Shown here one piece after another: positions 16,321 through 27,000 of a stretch of 64,000 nucleotides of DNA (positions within the stretch are counted from its first letter, which is position 1; each line of letters begins with the position of its first letter). Under the pieces are notes generated by a model. It was not told the origin of the DNA. It saw nothing but the letters and a program-made list of their open reading frames with translations, and searched no databases. The translations under genes were made by a program, and so were the position numbers. The stretch lies in the NCBI RefSeq assembly GCF_004792415.1, contig NZ_CP038853.1, positions 806,001-870,000 of the forward strand, read 5' to 3'. This stretch comes from Pantoea vagans (GTDB lineage: Bacteria; Pseudomonadota; Gammaproteobacteria; Enterobacterales; Enterobacteriaceae).

Positions 16321-16844
16321 AAATCGCCGGATTCAGCCTGCTGGAGATGCTAATCGCCATGGCAATCAGCGCGGTCGTCATGTTAAGTACCGGGCGTTTT
16401 CTGCCGCTGCTGCTGGCAGAGAGTGCTGGCGTACTGCAACAGGCGCAGCTGCGTCAGGAGTTACAGCAGATGATGGCCACGCTGGAAAAGGCGGTTCGGC
16501 GTGCCGGTTATTGTCACGGTGAGTGCGGCAGTGGTGCGCTGAAAATCAGCGAGAACTGCCTGCTGCTGCGTTGGGATGAGAACAGCAACGGTAAATGGGA
16601 ACCAGTGAGCCATACGGAGAGTGACTATTACGGCTTTCGCCTGCGTCAGCAGCAGCTTGAGATGCAGCGCGGTGTTGATCAGTGTCAGTCAGCGGGCTGG
16701 GAACGGCTCTCCGATCCCGCATTCATGACAGTGGAGCAGTTCGGCATCAGCCAGCAGGGTACACAGGTCAGGATCGTGCTGCAGGGACGGGCCGGACGCT
16801 GGCTTGAAACGGTGGAGAGCTGGATAGAGGGCGTGAACCTGTGA
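16311..16844 (+). CDS. ppdB: Prepilin peptidase-dependent pseudopilin PpdB
   Basis: Minor pseudopilin of GspJ type, 177 residues. The leader MPLKIAG is followed by FSLLEMLIAMAISAVVML with Glu +5. The GTG start at 16311 has GAGGAG upstream and matches the E. coli MP-start. The body keeps the family's RAGYCHG and WDENSNG motifs; the latter resembles the calcium-binding loop of GspJ-like proteins. It overlaps ppdA by ten bases and ygdB by four. Confidence 0.88.
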   Translation: MPLKIAGFSLLEMLIAMAISAVVMLSTGRFLPLLLAESAGVLQQAQLRQELQQMMATLEKAVRRAGYCHGECGSGALKISENCLLLRWDENSNGKWEPVSHTESDYYGFRLRQQQLEMQRGVDQCQSAGWERLSDPAFMTVEQFGISQQGTQVRIVLQGRAGRWLETVESWIEGVNL

Positions 16845-17245
16845 AGCAGCGAGGCAGCAGTGCGCTGGGCATGGTGCTGATGATTATGGTGATCGGCAGC
16901 TTTACGCTGCATGCCAGCCGAAAGATGTCTGAGCAGGGAATGCGACTGCTGGCGGATGAGCAGCAGTTTATTCAGGATTTCTGGCGGGCGCAGTCGGCGC
17001 TGCAATGGGGTCTTTCCCTGAGCTGGCCAGCGACGGAGTCTGCCCTGTGTCAACAGGATGATCGTCAGGGCTGGCGCAGCTGTTTACAGCGAGGTGAAAA
17101 GGATGAAGGTCTGCTTAAAGGTGAGGCCAGCGGCAGTGGCATGGCGGTATGGCATTGGGTGCGTTTACGGGGCAATCAGATTAGTGCGCTGCCGCACGGC
17201 TGGATTGATTACTGTCCGCTCACGTCCCCGGCAACCTGCCAGTAA
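16841..17245 (+). CDS. ygdB: YgdB, pseudopilin-operon protein (DUF2509)
   Basis: Protein of 134 residues beginning at a GTG that overlaps the ppdB stop (GTGA). One N-terminal membrane helix (SSALGMVLMIMVIGSFTLHA) is followed by a soluble domain with four cysteines and a conserved GWIDYCPL end. It lacks the Gly-Phe prepilin site but its place matches the GspK-like slot in pseudopilin operons. By synteny and length it is YgdB; its function is unknown. Confidence 0.82.
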   Translation: MKQRGSSALGMVLMIMVIGSFTLHASRKMSEQGMRLLADEQQFIQDFWRAQSALQWGLSLSWPATESALCQQDDRQGWRSCLQRGEKDEGLLKGEASGSGMAVWHWVRLRGNQISALPHGWIDYCPLTSPATCQ

Positions 17246-17531
17246 ATGCGGCGGATTCAGTCTGCCGGAAGTGTTGTTTGCTCTGCTGTTAATGGCATTA
17301 AGCAGCAGCACGCTGTTGCACTATCATCGCGCACTGGCGCTGGGATTCAGTCAGCAGTGGTATCAGCGCGAGGCATGGCGGGTGGCTGAGCAGCGCCTGG
17401 CAGGGCATGACGTTGCGGGCTGGACATCTGCGCTGCAACAGCAGAGCGGCCCTTCAGGCTGCACCCTGGAGCGGGCTGACGTGACGGGGCCTTATCAGCG
17501 CCGCGCTACGCTGACGCGGCTGCGATGTTAA
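17205..17531 (+). CDS. ppdC: Prepilin peptidase-dependent pseudopilin PpdC (start uncertain)
   Basis: Minor pseudopilin of GspI type. The mature protein begins at FSLPEVLFALLLMALSSS after a KCGG processing site, with Glu +5 and two later cysteines. No ATG is available in frame near the end of ygdB. The TTG at 17205 gives a 17-residue leader; a GTG at 17184 is the alternative, with CGGGG about ten bases upstream. Either way it overlaps ygdB substantially. The frame stays open further upstream only as an antiparallel reading of ygdB and is not taken as coding. The fold call is firm, the start is not. Confidence 0.75.
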   Translation: MITVRSRPRQPASKCGGFSLPEVLFALLLMALSSSTLLHYHRALALGFSQQWYQREAWRVAEQRLAGHDVAGWTSALQQQSGPSGCTLERADVTGPYQRRATLTRLRC

Positions 17532-17632
17532 AGGTCGCGGGTCGCCCTTTTGATGGGTTTCAACCGCGATACGCGGTAAAGTGACAGAGCCGCAATACCG
17601 CAGTCACGTTCTGAGTTATCACAGGAGTTTTC

Positions 17633-20600
17633 ATGTTTCACGTTTATCACTCAAATCAGCTTGATGTGCTGAAGATTCTGGCGGCGGCGGTGATTAAACA
17701 TGATCCTCTTGATGATCCTTTCGCCTCAGAAATGGTGCTGGTGCAGAGCCCGGGAATGGCGCAATGGCTGCAGATGGAGCTGGCGCAAACCTTTGGCATT
17801 GCGGCCAATATCGAATTCCCGCTGCCTGCCAGTTTTATCTGGGAGATGTTCGTCCGCGTACTGCCCGATATCCCGGTAGAAAGTGCTTTCAGCAAGGCCA
17901 GCATGGGCTGGAAGCTGATGCACCGGCTGCCGGTGATGCTCGAACAGGAAGAGTTTATCTCTTTACGCCACTATCTCCATGACGACGGCGACAAGCGAAA
18001 ACTGTATCAGCTCAGTTCACGCGTGGCCGATCTGTTCGACCAGTATCTGGTTTATCGTGCCGACTGGCTCAACAGCTGGGAGCGTGGCGAAACCATTGAC
18101 GGACTGGGCGAAGCGCAGCGCTGGCAGGCCGCACTGTGGCGCGATCTGGTAAGTTATACCCAGGCGCTGCGCCAGCCCGGATGGCACCGTGCCAACCTCT
18201 ATTCGCGATTTATCCAGACGCTGGAGCTGGCGAAAACCACGCCGGAAAATCTGCCGAAACGGGTCTTCATCTGTGGTATCTCTGCGCTGCCGCCGGTCTA
18301 TCTGCAGGCGTTGCAGGCGCTGGGACGTCACATCGACATTCATCTGCTGTTCACCAATCCCTGCCGCGACTACTGGGGCGACATTCAGGACTATGCGTTT
18401 CTGGCGAAACTGCAGAGCCGTCAGCGCCGACGTCATGGTGCCGATGAATCACGCGGACTTTTCCGGGATGCAGAGCAGGCTCCGGCGCTGTTTAACGACG
18501 CTGGTGAACAGCAGCTCACTAACCCGCTGCTTGCCTCATGGGGCAAGCTGGGGCGCGATAACCTGTTCCTGCTCAGTCAGATGGAGTCAAACGACGATAT
18601 TGATGCGTTTGTGGATGTGGAGCCGGATAACCTGCTGCACTGCATGCAGCACGATCTTCTCAACCTGCAGGATAACGCCGTCATCGGGCTGAATGCGGCG
18701 GAACTGGCGCACAGCGATCAGAAGCGCTGCCTTGATCCGGAGGACCGCTCCATTGCGGTTCAGGTCTGCCACAGCGCCCAGCGTGAAGTCGAAGTATTGC
18801 AGGATCATCTGCTGGCGATGATGGAGGCCGATCCGACGCTGAAAGCGCGTGACATTATCGTCATGGTGGCCGATATCGACGCTTACGCGCCGTTTATTCA
18901 GGCGGTGTTCGCCAACGCACCCGCCGATCGCTACCTGCCGTTTGCGATTTCAGACCGGCGGGCCAGTCAGGCGCATCCGGCCATTGTGGCATTTCTGAAT
19001 CTGCTGGCACTGCCGGACAGCCGTTTTGTCTCAGAGGATGTCCTGGCGCTGCTGGATGTTCCGGCGCTGGCTGCTCACTTCTCTATTGATGAAAGTGGCC
19101 TGCGTTTACTCCGGCGCTGGGTCAGCGAATCGGGTGTGCGCTGGGGGCTGGATGATGCCAGCGTAGAAGCGCTGTCACTCCCGATTACCGGCCAGCACAC
19201 CTGGCGCTTTGGCCTGCAGCGCATGCTGCTGGGTTATGCAATGGAGAGCCACAACGGTGACTGGGAAGGGATTCTGCCTTATGACGAGTCGAGTGGTCTG
19301 GTAGGGGAACTGGCGGGACATCTGGCTGAGCTGCTCTCCCGGCTTAATCACTGGCGACAGCTGCTGGCCGAACCCCGTCCGCTGGTCGCCTGGCTGCCAC
19401 TATGCCGGGAATTGCTGAACGCCTTTTTCAGCCCCGATGCAGAAACCGAGGCTGCCCTGCTGCTGGTGGAAGAGCAGTGGCAGCAATTGATCGAATATGG
19501 GATGGATGCACGCTTTGAAGAGGCGATTCCGGTGGCGCTGCTGCGCGATGATCTGCGCAGCCGCCTTGATCAGCAGCGCATCAGCCAGCGTTTTCTGGCC
19601 GGACAGATTAACTTCTGCACCCTGATGCCGATGCGCTCCATTCCTTTTCAGCTGGTCTGTCTGCTCGGCATGAACGACGGCGTCTATCCCCGGACCCTGG
19701 CACCATTAGGCTTTGACCTGATGCAGCAGCAGTCCCGCAAAGGCGACCGCAGTCGCCGCGATGATGATCGCTATCTCTTCCTGGAGGCGATGATTTCGGC
19801 ACAGCAGCAGCTTTACATCAGTTATATCGGTCGGGCGATTCAGGATAATACGGAACGCTACCCGTCGGTGCTGGTCACAGAACTGCTGGATTACATTGGA
19901 CAGAGTTTTTATCTGGAGGGTGACGGTCATCTTGAGCTGGATGAGAGTGCCGAACGGGTGCGGGTGCACCTGCAGCACCTGCACAGCCGGATGCCCTTTG
20001 CTGCAGAAAACTTCCAGCCGGCTGCCAGACTGCAGAGCTTCGCCCGTGAGTGGCTGCCTGCCGCGCAGGGAGCAGGGAAGCCGCAACCCGATTTTGTTCA
20101 GCCGCTGGAAGCGCCGTTAATTGATGCGCTGACGCTGGAAGCGTTTCTGCGTTTCTGGCGGCATCCGGTCCGCGCCTGGTTCCACCAGCGGCTCGGCGTG
20201 AGTTTCTGGCTGGAGGAGAACGAACTGCCCGACAGCGAGCCGTTTGCGCTCGACAACCTGGAGCGTTACCAGATCAATGCGCAGCTGCTGAATGCCCTGG
20301 TCGAAGGCGAGGACACCCAGCGGCTTTATGCGCACCATCGCGCGGCCGGTAATCTGCCTTACGGCGCGTTCGGTGAGCTGTTCTGGCAGGCGCAGCGTGA
20401 TGAGATGCAGGAGGTGGCTGCTGAAGTGGTCACTCAGCGCAGTGATGGCGAGAGCTGGGAAGTAAACCTGCAGCTGGAGCAGGTCAGCTTAACCGGCTGG
20501 CTGACGCAGGTGCAGAGTGATGGATTACTGCGCTGGCGACCTGGCGTGCTTAACATGAACGACGGACTGTTACTCTGGCTGGAGCACCTGGTCTACTGCG

Positions 20601-21010
20601 CGCTGGGCGGCACCGGCAGCAGCCGGATGTTTGGCCGGCAACAGAGCCGCTGGTGTTTCCTCGCCGTACCTCAGGCTGAGGCGATCGCTGCGCTGAATGA
20701 ATATGTCGCAGGCTATCTCGCCGGTATGCGCCAGCCGCTGATGTTGCTTAACAAAAGTGGCGGCGCGTGGCTGACCGCCAGCTATGACAAAAAAAGCCAG
20801 CAGATGCTGACCGATGAAGCGACGCAGCTCAAAGCGCGTAATCGACTGCTGACCGCCTGGCAGGGTAACTATCAGGTTGAGGGCGAGGGCGGCGATCCCT
20901 ATCTGCAGCGTCTTTGCCGTGTGCTGGATGAGCCACAACTGCAGCAGATAACTGAGGCAGCACAGCGCTGGTATTTACCGGTGCTGGCTGCACATCAGGA
21001 TGATGAATAG
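17633..21010 (+). CDS. recC: Exodeoxyribonuclease V gamma subunit RecC
   Basis: Subunit of the RecBCD helicase-nuclease that splits the duplex with a pin and recognises Chi sites in single-stranded DNA. It has 1125 residues (E. coli 1122). The N-terminal helicase-like part starts FHVYHSNQLDVLK and lacks a working Walker A, as expected; LMPMRSIPFQLVCLLGMNDGVYPR (near residue 665) and the C-terminal dead-nuclease-like fold follow. ATG at 17633 follows CAGGAG. It leads the recC-ptrA-recB-recD cluster. Confidence 0.97.
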   Translation: MFHVYHSNQLDVLKILAAAVIKHDPLDDPFASEMVLVQSPGMAQWLQMELAQTFGIAANIEFPLPASFIWEMFVRVLPDIPVESAFSKASMGWKLMHRLPVMLEQEEFISLRHYLHDDGDKRKLYQLSSRVADLFDQYLVYRADWLNSWERGETIDGLGEAQRWQAALWRDLVSYTQALRQPGWHRANLYSRFIQTLELAKTTPENLPKRVFICGISALPPVYLQALQALGRHIDIHLLFTNPCRDYWGDIQDYAFLAKLQSRQRRRHGADESRGLFRDAEQAPALFNDAGEQQLTNPLLASWGKLGRDNLFLLSQMESNDDIDAFVDVEPDNLLHCMQHDLLNLQDNAVIGLNAAELAHSDQKRCLDPEDRSIAVQVCHSAQREVEVLQDHLLAMMEADPTLKARDIIVMVADIDAYAPFIQAVFANAPADRYLPFAISDRRASQAHPAIVAFLNLLALPDSRFVSEDVLALLDVPALAAHFSIDESGLRLLRRWVSESGVRWGLDDASVEALSLPITGQHTWRFGLQRMLLGYAMESHNGDWEGILPYDESSGLVGELAGHLAELLSRLNHWRQLLAEPRPLVAWLPLCRELLNAFFSPDAETEAALLLVEEQWQQLIEYGMDARFEEAIPVALLRDDLRSRLDQQRISQRFLAGQINFCTLMPMRSIPFQLVCLLGMNDGVYPRTLAPLGFDLMQQQSRKGDRSRRDDDRYLFLEAMISAQQQLYISYIGRAIQDNTERYPSVLVTELLDYIGQSFYLEGDGHLELDESAERVRVHLQHLHSRMPFAAENFQPAARLQSFAREWLPAAQGAGKPQPDFVQPLEAPLIDALTLEAFLRFWRHPVRAWFHQRLGVSFWLEENELPDSEPFALDNLERYQINAQLLNALVEGEDTQRLYAHHRAAGNLPYGAFGELFWQAQRDEMQEVAAEVVTQRSDGESWEVNLQLEQVSLTGWLTQVQSDGLLRWRPGVLNMNDGLLLWLEHLVYCALGGTGSSRMFGRQQSRWCFLAVPQAEAIAALNEYVAGYLAGMRQPLMLLNKSGGAWLTASYDKKSQQMLTDEATQLKARNRLLTAWQGNYQVEGEGGDPYLQRLCRVLDEPQLQQITEAAQRWYLPVLAAHQDDE

Positions 21011-21118
21011 CAGGCCAGAAGGCATTTTTGCTGACTGGCTTATTACACAGAAATTTTGCTCTGCTTTGAGCCGCCGTGTCAGAGATTGGCGGCTTATCGG
21101 GAAACGAGAGGGGTTTAC

Positions 21119-24010
21119 ATGCGGGTACATGCACGCTGGATAGCGGCGCTATTGTTAAGCCTGGTGGCTTGCACAGCACAGGCGCAGACATCATCAGGCT
21201 GGCAGCCAGTTAACGACACTATTCGCAAAAGTGAACAGGATCCTCGCCACTATCAGGCGATCCGGCTGGATAACGGGATGACGGTGTTACTGGTTTCCGA
21301 TCCTGTGGCACCGAAATCGCTGGCGGCGCTGACGCTACCGATAGGATCGCTGGACGATCCCGATCAGCAGGCGGGACTGGCACACTACCTCGAGCATATG
21401 GTGCTGATGGGCTCAAAGCGCTACCCGCAGCCGGACAATCTGGCTGAATTCCTGAAAAAGCATGGTGGCAGCCACAACGCCAGCACCGCTTCTTACCGCA
21501 CCGCTTTTTACCTGGAAGTGGAAAACGATTCGCTGGAGCCGGCGGTTGATCGCCTGGCGGATGCGGTGGCTGAGCCGCTGCTGGATCCGGTTAACGCCGA
21601 TCGCGAACGCCACGCCGTGAACGCCGAGCTGACCATGGCGCGCTCGCGCGATGGCCTGCGCATGGCCCAGGTGGGCGCTGAAACCCTGAACCCGGCGCAT
21701 CCGGCGTCACGTTTCTCGGGCGGCAATCTTGAAACACTGAAAGATAAGCCCGGCAGCAAACTGCACGAGGCGCTGCTGGATTTTTATCACACGCATTATT
21801 CCGCCAACCTGATGAAGGCGGTGATCTACAGCAACAAACCGCTGCCAGAGATGGCATCGATAGCGGCTAAAACTTTTGGCCGGGTGCAAAATCATGACGC
21901 CAGCGTGCCGGAGATTACGGTGCCGGTGGTGACGGATGCACAGCAGGGCGTCATCATTCATTACGTTCCGGCCCAGCCGCGCAAGCAGCTCAAAATCGAA
22001 TTCCGCATTGCCAATAACAGCGATCGCTTTCGCAGTAAGACCGACACGCTGATTAGCTATTTAATCAGTAACCGCAGCAAAAATACGCTGACTGACTGGC
22101 TGCAAAAGCAGGGGCTGGCCGACGGGGTCAATGCGGGCGCTGATCCGATGACCGAGCGTAACAGTGGCGTATTTGCGATTACCGCGTCACTCACCGATAA
22201 AGGCCTGGCACAGCGTGACGAAGTGGTAGCGGCCATATTCAGCTACATCAATCTGCTGCGTCAGCAGGCCGACGATAAGCGCTATTTCGATGAAGTTTCA
22301 CACGTGCTGGCGCTCGACTTCCGCTATCCCTCCATCACCCGCGATATGGATTACATCGAATGGCTGGTTGATACCATGCTGCGCGTGCCGGTTGAACACA
22401 CGCTGGATGCGCCCTATCTGGCGGATCAGTACGATGCCGCTGCGATCAAGGCCCGGCTGGACGAGATGACCCCGCAGCATGCGCGCATCTGGTATATCAG
22501 CCCGCAGGAGCCGCATAACAAAACCGCCTATTTTGTGGATGCGCCTTATCAGGTTGAGAAAATTACGCCACAAACCTTTGCCGACTGGCAGCAGCGCGCC
22601 AGCCAGATCACGCTGGCGATGCCCGTGCTGAACCCCTATATCCCGGACGACTTCACCCTGTTGCCGTCGGACGGAAAAACGTATCAGCATCCGGTGAAGC
22701 TGAAAACCGAAGACGGTATGCGCATTTACTGGATGCCCAGTCGTTATTACGCCAGCGAGCCTAAAGCGGCGATAACCCTGGCGTTACGCAATAAAAACGC
22801 CATCAGCGACGCCCGTCAGCAGGTGCTGTTTGGCCTGAATGACTACCTCTCCAGCCTGGCACTGGACGAGCTTAACTCGCAGGCCTCGGTGGGCGGCATC
22901 AGCTTTTCAACCGGTGAAGATCAGGGGCTGGTGTTCAGCGCCAACGGTTTCACGCAACGTCTGCCGACGCTGCTGAAGAAACTGGTAGAGGGCTATGCCA
23001 CCTTCCAGCCGACAGAACAGCAGCTGGAGCAGGCCAAGTCCTGGTATCTGGAGCGTCTGGACGCGGCGGAAAAAGGCAAAGCGTTTGAGCAGGCGATTCA
23101 GCCGATGCAACTGCTGTCGCAGCTGCCTTATACCCAGCGCGAGACCCGCCGCAAGCTGGTCAGCACAATCTCACTTAAGGATGTGACGACCTATCGCGAT
23201 ACGCTGTTCCGCGACGCGACGCCAGAGATGCTGGTGGTGGGTAACCTCAGTGCTGACAGCGTGACGCAGCTGGGACATGAGCTTAAGCAACAGATGCAGA
23301 GTAATGCGACCCGCGACTGGCACAGCCAGTATGTGACGATTAAAAAACCGCTGAAAGCCAACCTGCAACAGCAGGGTAGCAGCACCGACTCCGCTCTTGC
23401 CGCTCTCTATGTTCCCTTGGGGTATGGTGAATATCAGAGCATGGCGCACAGCTCGATGCTGAGCCAGATCGTTCAGCCGTGGTTCTACAATCAGCTGCGT
23501 ACTAAAGAGCAGCTCGGCTATGCGGTGTTTGCCTTCCAGATGCCGGTGGGCCGACAGTGGGGTGTCGGCTTCCTGCTGCAAAGTAACAGCAAACAACCGG
23601 ACTGGCTGTTGCAGCGTTACAAAGCCTTCTATCCACAGGCAGAAAAACGATTACGCAGCATGAGTAAGGCAGATTTTGCCCAGTACCAGCAGGCGATGAT
23701 CAACGATTTGCAGCAGCGTCCTCAGACGCTTTTTGAGGAAGCGGATCGTTTTAGCCGCGACTTTGATCGGCAGAATGATCACTTTAATACCCGGCAAAAA
23801 GTGATCGAGCAGGTTCAGCAGTTAACCCCGGCCAGTCTGGCAGACTTTTTCCGGCAGGCCGTGATTGAACACAAGGGCATGGTAATGACCTCGCAGATTG
23901 CCGGCACCGGCACTGGCAAAACTGAATTTGCCCGCCAGCCTGGCTGGAAAACCTGGAATGAAGTGGCGCAACTGCAGCAGTCGCTGCCGGTAAAGAGTGA
24001 GACCCAATGA
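21119..24010 (+). CDS. ptrA: Protease III (pitrilysin)
   Basis: Periplasmic zinc metallopeptidase of the M16 family that degrades small peptides such as insulin B-chain. It has 963 residues (E. coli 962). A Sec signal peptide MRVHARWIAALLLSL ends at AQA. The inverted zinc motif is H89-Y-L-E92-H93 (HXXEH), with the third ligand Glu in NAELTMARSRDG near 170. ATG at 21119 follows GAGAGGGG; open frame upstream is not used because the signal peptide fixes the start. It overlaps recB by four bases. Placement inside the recBCD cluster is shared with E. coli. Confidence 0.97.
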   Translation: MRVHARWIAALLLSLVACTAQAQTSSGWQPVNDTIRKSEQDPRHYQAIRLDNGMTVLLVSDPVAPKSLAALTLPIGSLDDPDQQAGLAHYLEHMVLMGSKRYPQPDNLAEFLKKHGGSHNASTASYRTAFYLEVENDSLEPAVDRLADAVAEPLLDPVNADRERHAVNAELTMARSRDGLRMAQVGAETLNPAHPASRFSGGNLETLKDKPGSKLHEALLDFYHTHYSANLMKAVIYSNKPLPEMASIAAKTFGRVQNHDASVPEITVPVVTDAQQGVIIHYVPAQPRKQLKIEFRIANNSDRFRSKTDTLISYLISNRSKNTLTDWLQKQGLADGVNAGADPMTERNSGVFAITASLTDKGLAQRDEVVAAIFSYINLLRQQADDKRYFDEVSHVLALDFRYPSITRDMDYIEWLVDTMLRVPVEHTLDAPYLADQYDAAAIKARLDEMTPQHARIWYISPQEPHNKTAYFVDAPYQVEKITPQTFADWQQRASQITLAMPVLNPYIPDDFTLLPSDGKTYQHPVKLKTEDGMRIYWMPSRYYASEPKAAITLALRNKNAISDARQQVLFGLNDYLSSLALDELNSQASVGGISFSTGEDQGLVFSANGFTQRLPTLLKKLVEGYATFQPTEQQLEQAKSWYLERLDAAEKGKAFEQAIQPMQLLSQLPYTQRETRRKLVSTISLKDVTTYRDTLFRDATPEMLVVGNLSADSVTQLGHELKQQMQSNATRDWHSQYVTIKKPLKANLQQQGSSTDSALAALYVPLGYGEYQSMAHSSMLSQIVQPWFYNQLRTKEQLGYAVFAFQMPVGRQWGVGFLLQSNSKQPDWLLQRYKAFYPQAEKRLRSMSKADFAQYQQAMINDLQQRPQTLFEEADRFSRDFDRQNDHFNTRQKVIEQVQQLTPASLADFFRQAVIEHKGMVMTSQIAGTGTGKTEFARQPGWKTWNEVAQLQQSLPVKSETQ

Positions 24011-27000
24011 CGCAGTTACCGCCCGTCTCGCTGAATCCTTTAACGCTGCCGCTCAGAGGCGAGCGGCTGATTGAGGCGTCAGCGGGCACCGGAAAAACCT
24101 TTACCATTGGTCTGCTCTATCTGCGCCTGCTGCTGGGGCTGGGCGGAGAAAACGCCTACAGCAGACCGCTTTCGGTAGAAGAAATTTTAGTGGTGACCTT
24201 CACCGAGGCCGCCACTGCGGAGCTGCGTGGACGCATCCGCGAGAATATTCATCAGTTGCGTCTGGCCTGTATCCGCGGCAAAAGCAGCAATACGATGCAC
24301 CAGTTACTGCTGGAGCAGATGCCGGATCTGAGTCAGGCCGCCGCGCAGCTGCTGGCTGCTGAACGGCAGATGGATGAAGCCGCCATCTTCACCATTCACG
24401 GCTTCTGTCAGCGGATGCTTAATCTCAACGCCTTTGAATCGGGCATGCTGTTTGAGCAGGAGCTAATTGAAGATGAGCAGGCGCTGCTGAAACAGTCGAC
24501 TGCCGACTTCTGGCGTCGTCAGTGCTACCCACTGAGTCTGGATGTCGCGCGGATTATTGCTGCGGAGTGGAGCGGGCCCGACAGCCTGCTGACTACGCTG
24601 CGTCCCTGGCTTCAGGGTGAATCACCCAGCCTGAAACGTCCGCCCGCAGCCGATGAGACGCTGGCATCACGTCACGCCCGTAACCTGGCGCGCATTGAGG
24701 CCATCAAGCAGCAGTGGCAGGCGCTTAGCGCCGATGTTGAAGGCATGATTAGTGCTTCTGGCGTGGATAAGCGCAGCTACAGCAGTAAACATCTGCCCAA
24801 CTGGGTCGCAAAAGTCACGCAGTGGGCCAGCAGTGAGACGCTGGATTATCAGCTGCCGAAAGAGCTGGAACGCTTTGGTCAGCAGGTGCTGGACGAGAAA
24901 ACCAAAAAAGGCGACGCACCACGACACTCGCTGTTTGAGGCGATCGATCAGTTTCTGGCAGAACCCTTGTCGCTGCGCGATGTGATTATCGCGCAGGCGC
25001 TGACCGATGTGCGTGCCACGGTGCAGCGTGAGAAGCGGTTACGCGCGCTGTTAGGCTTTGACGATCTGCTCAGTAAACTGGATGAGGCGTTGCAGCAGCC
25101 CGGCGGGGTGTTGCTGGCGGAAACCATCCGGGCGCGTTTCCCGGTGGCCCTGATTGATGAATTCCAGGATACCGATCCACAGCAGTATCGCATCTTCCGC
25201 ACGCTCTATATTAATCAGCCGGAGCAGGCGCTGTTTCTGATTGGCGATCCCAAGCAGGCAATCTACGCGTTTCGCGGCGCAGATATTTTTACCTATCTGC
25301 GCGCCAGAAGCGAAGTCAGTGCTCACTACACACTGGATACTAACTGGCGTTCTTCACCTGAGATGGTCGGGAGCGTCAACCGCCTCTTCTCTCAGCTCGA
25401 TTCACCTTTCCTGTTTTCGGCGATTCCCTTCCAGCCGGTTAAGCCCGCTGCGCCCAACGAGTCACTGAAGCTGATTTTTGATCAGCAGCAGCAACCCGCA
25501 TTACGTTTCTGGCTGCAGCCTGGCGAGGGGGTCGGCAACAGCGACTACCAGCAGTTTATGGCGCAGCAGTGTGCCGCCGATATCAGCCGCTGGCTGGTGG
25601 CAGGACAGCAGGGACGAGCCTGGCTGGGTAAAGATGAGGCGCTGCAGCCGGTGCGGGCTTCCGATATCACCGTGCTGGTGCGCAGTCGCAATGAGGCCGG
25701 TTTAATCCGCGACGCGCTTAACGCGCTGTCGATTCCGTCGGTCTATCTCTCCAGCCGGGACAGCGTCTATACCACGCCGGAAGCGCGCGAATTACTCTGG
25801 TTGCTGCAGGCGATACAGGCACCGGAACAGGAACGGCTGCTGCGTAGCGCGCTGGCGACGTCGATTTTTGCCATCGATGCGGCGACGCTGGACGCGCTGA
25901 CACAGAATGAGCGCGAATGGGATGCGCTGGTGGAGCAGTTTGCCGTCTGGCAGCAGCTGTGGCATCAGCGCGGCGTGTTACCGATGCTGCGTGATGTGAT
26001 GATCAAGCGGCAACTGGCGGAGAATATGCTGGCCTCAGAGAATGGTGAACGTCGCCTGACTGACCTGATGCATCTGGGTGAACTGCTGCAGGAGGCCTCG
26101 GTGCAGCTGGAGAGTCCGCACGCGCTGGTGCGCTTCCTGGCGCAGCAGATTGCCCGGCCAAACAGCCAGGCCTCCAGCCAGCAGCTGCGTCTGGAAAGCG
26201 ACCGCCATCTGGTGCAGATCATCACCATCCATAAATCAAAAGGGCTACAGTATCCGCTGGTCTGGCTGCCGTTTGCCGCCGGGTTCCGCGAGGCGGCCAG
26301 CGCGCTCTATCACGATCGTGACAACTTCACGGCGCTGCTCGATGTGCAGGGCGATGCGCAGAGCCTGGCGCTGGCCGAAGAGGAGCGTCTGGCAGAGGAT
26401 CTGCGTCTGCTCTACGTGGCGCTGACCCGTTCCGTTTATCACTGTAGCGTTGGCATTGCACCGCTGATCAAAGGCACCCGTAAAAAAGAGGGCGAAAGCG
26501 ATCTCCACAAGAGCGCACTGGGCTACCTGGTGCAGCAGGGGCAGGCGGCCGATGCGCAGCAGCTCAGCCAGCGACTTAATGCATTAACCGGTGAAGGGAT
26601 TGCGCTGGTCGAAGAAGATCTGCTGCCGGGCGAAATGTGGCGGGACGCTGAGCAGGGTGATGAGGCGCTAAGCAGCCGCGACGTGACCCGCGCCCTGGCG
26701 GATGTCTGGCGGGTAACGAGCTACTCCGGGCTGCAACAGCATCACAGTTCGCCACTGCTGGATGCGCTCCCTAACTTCGATATCGATGCAGCGGGCGAAG
26801 AAGAAAATGGTGAAGAAGCGGCACTGACGCCGCATCACTTTCCTCGTGGTGCGGCACCCGGTACCTTCCTGCACGGTCTGTTTGAGTCGATCGACTTTAC
26901 CGAACCGCCGGATCGCATCTGGCTGGAAGATCAGCTGCAGCACAATGGTTACCCGCTGAGCTGGTTACCGGTCATTGAACAGTGGATTGATCGGGTGTTA

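Noticed and set aside
23225..23245. Chi sites (GCTGGTGG) in and around the recBCD genes
   Set aside because: Several occur, such as near 3321, 11792, 23230 and 44810, but this is expected for leading-strand genome bias in enterics and I did not count them systematically.
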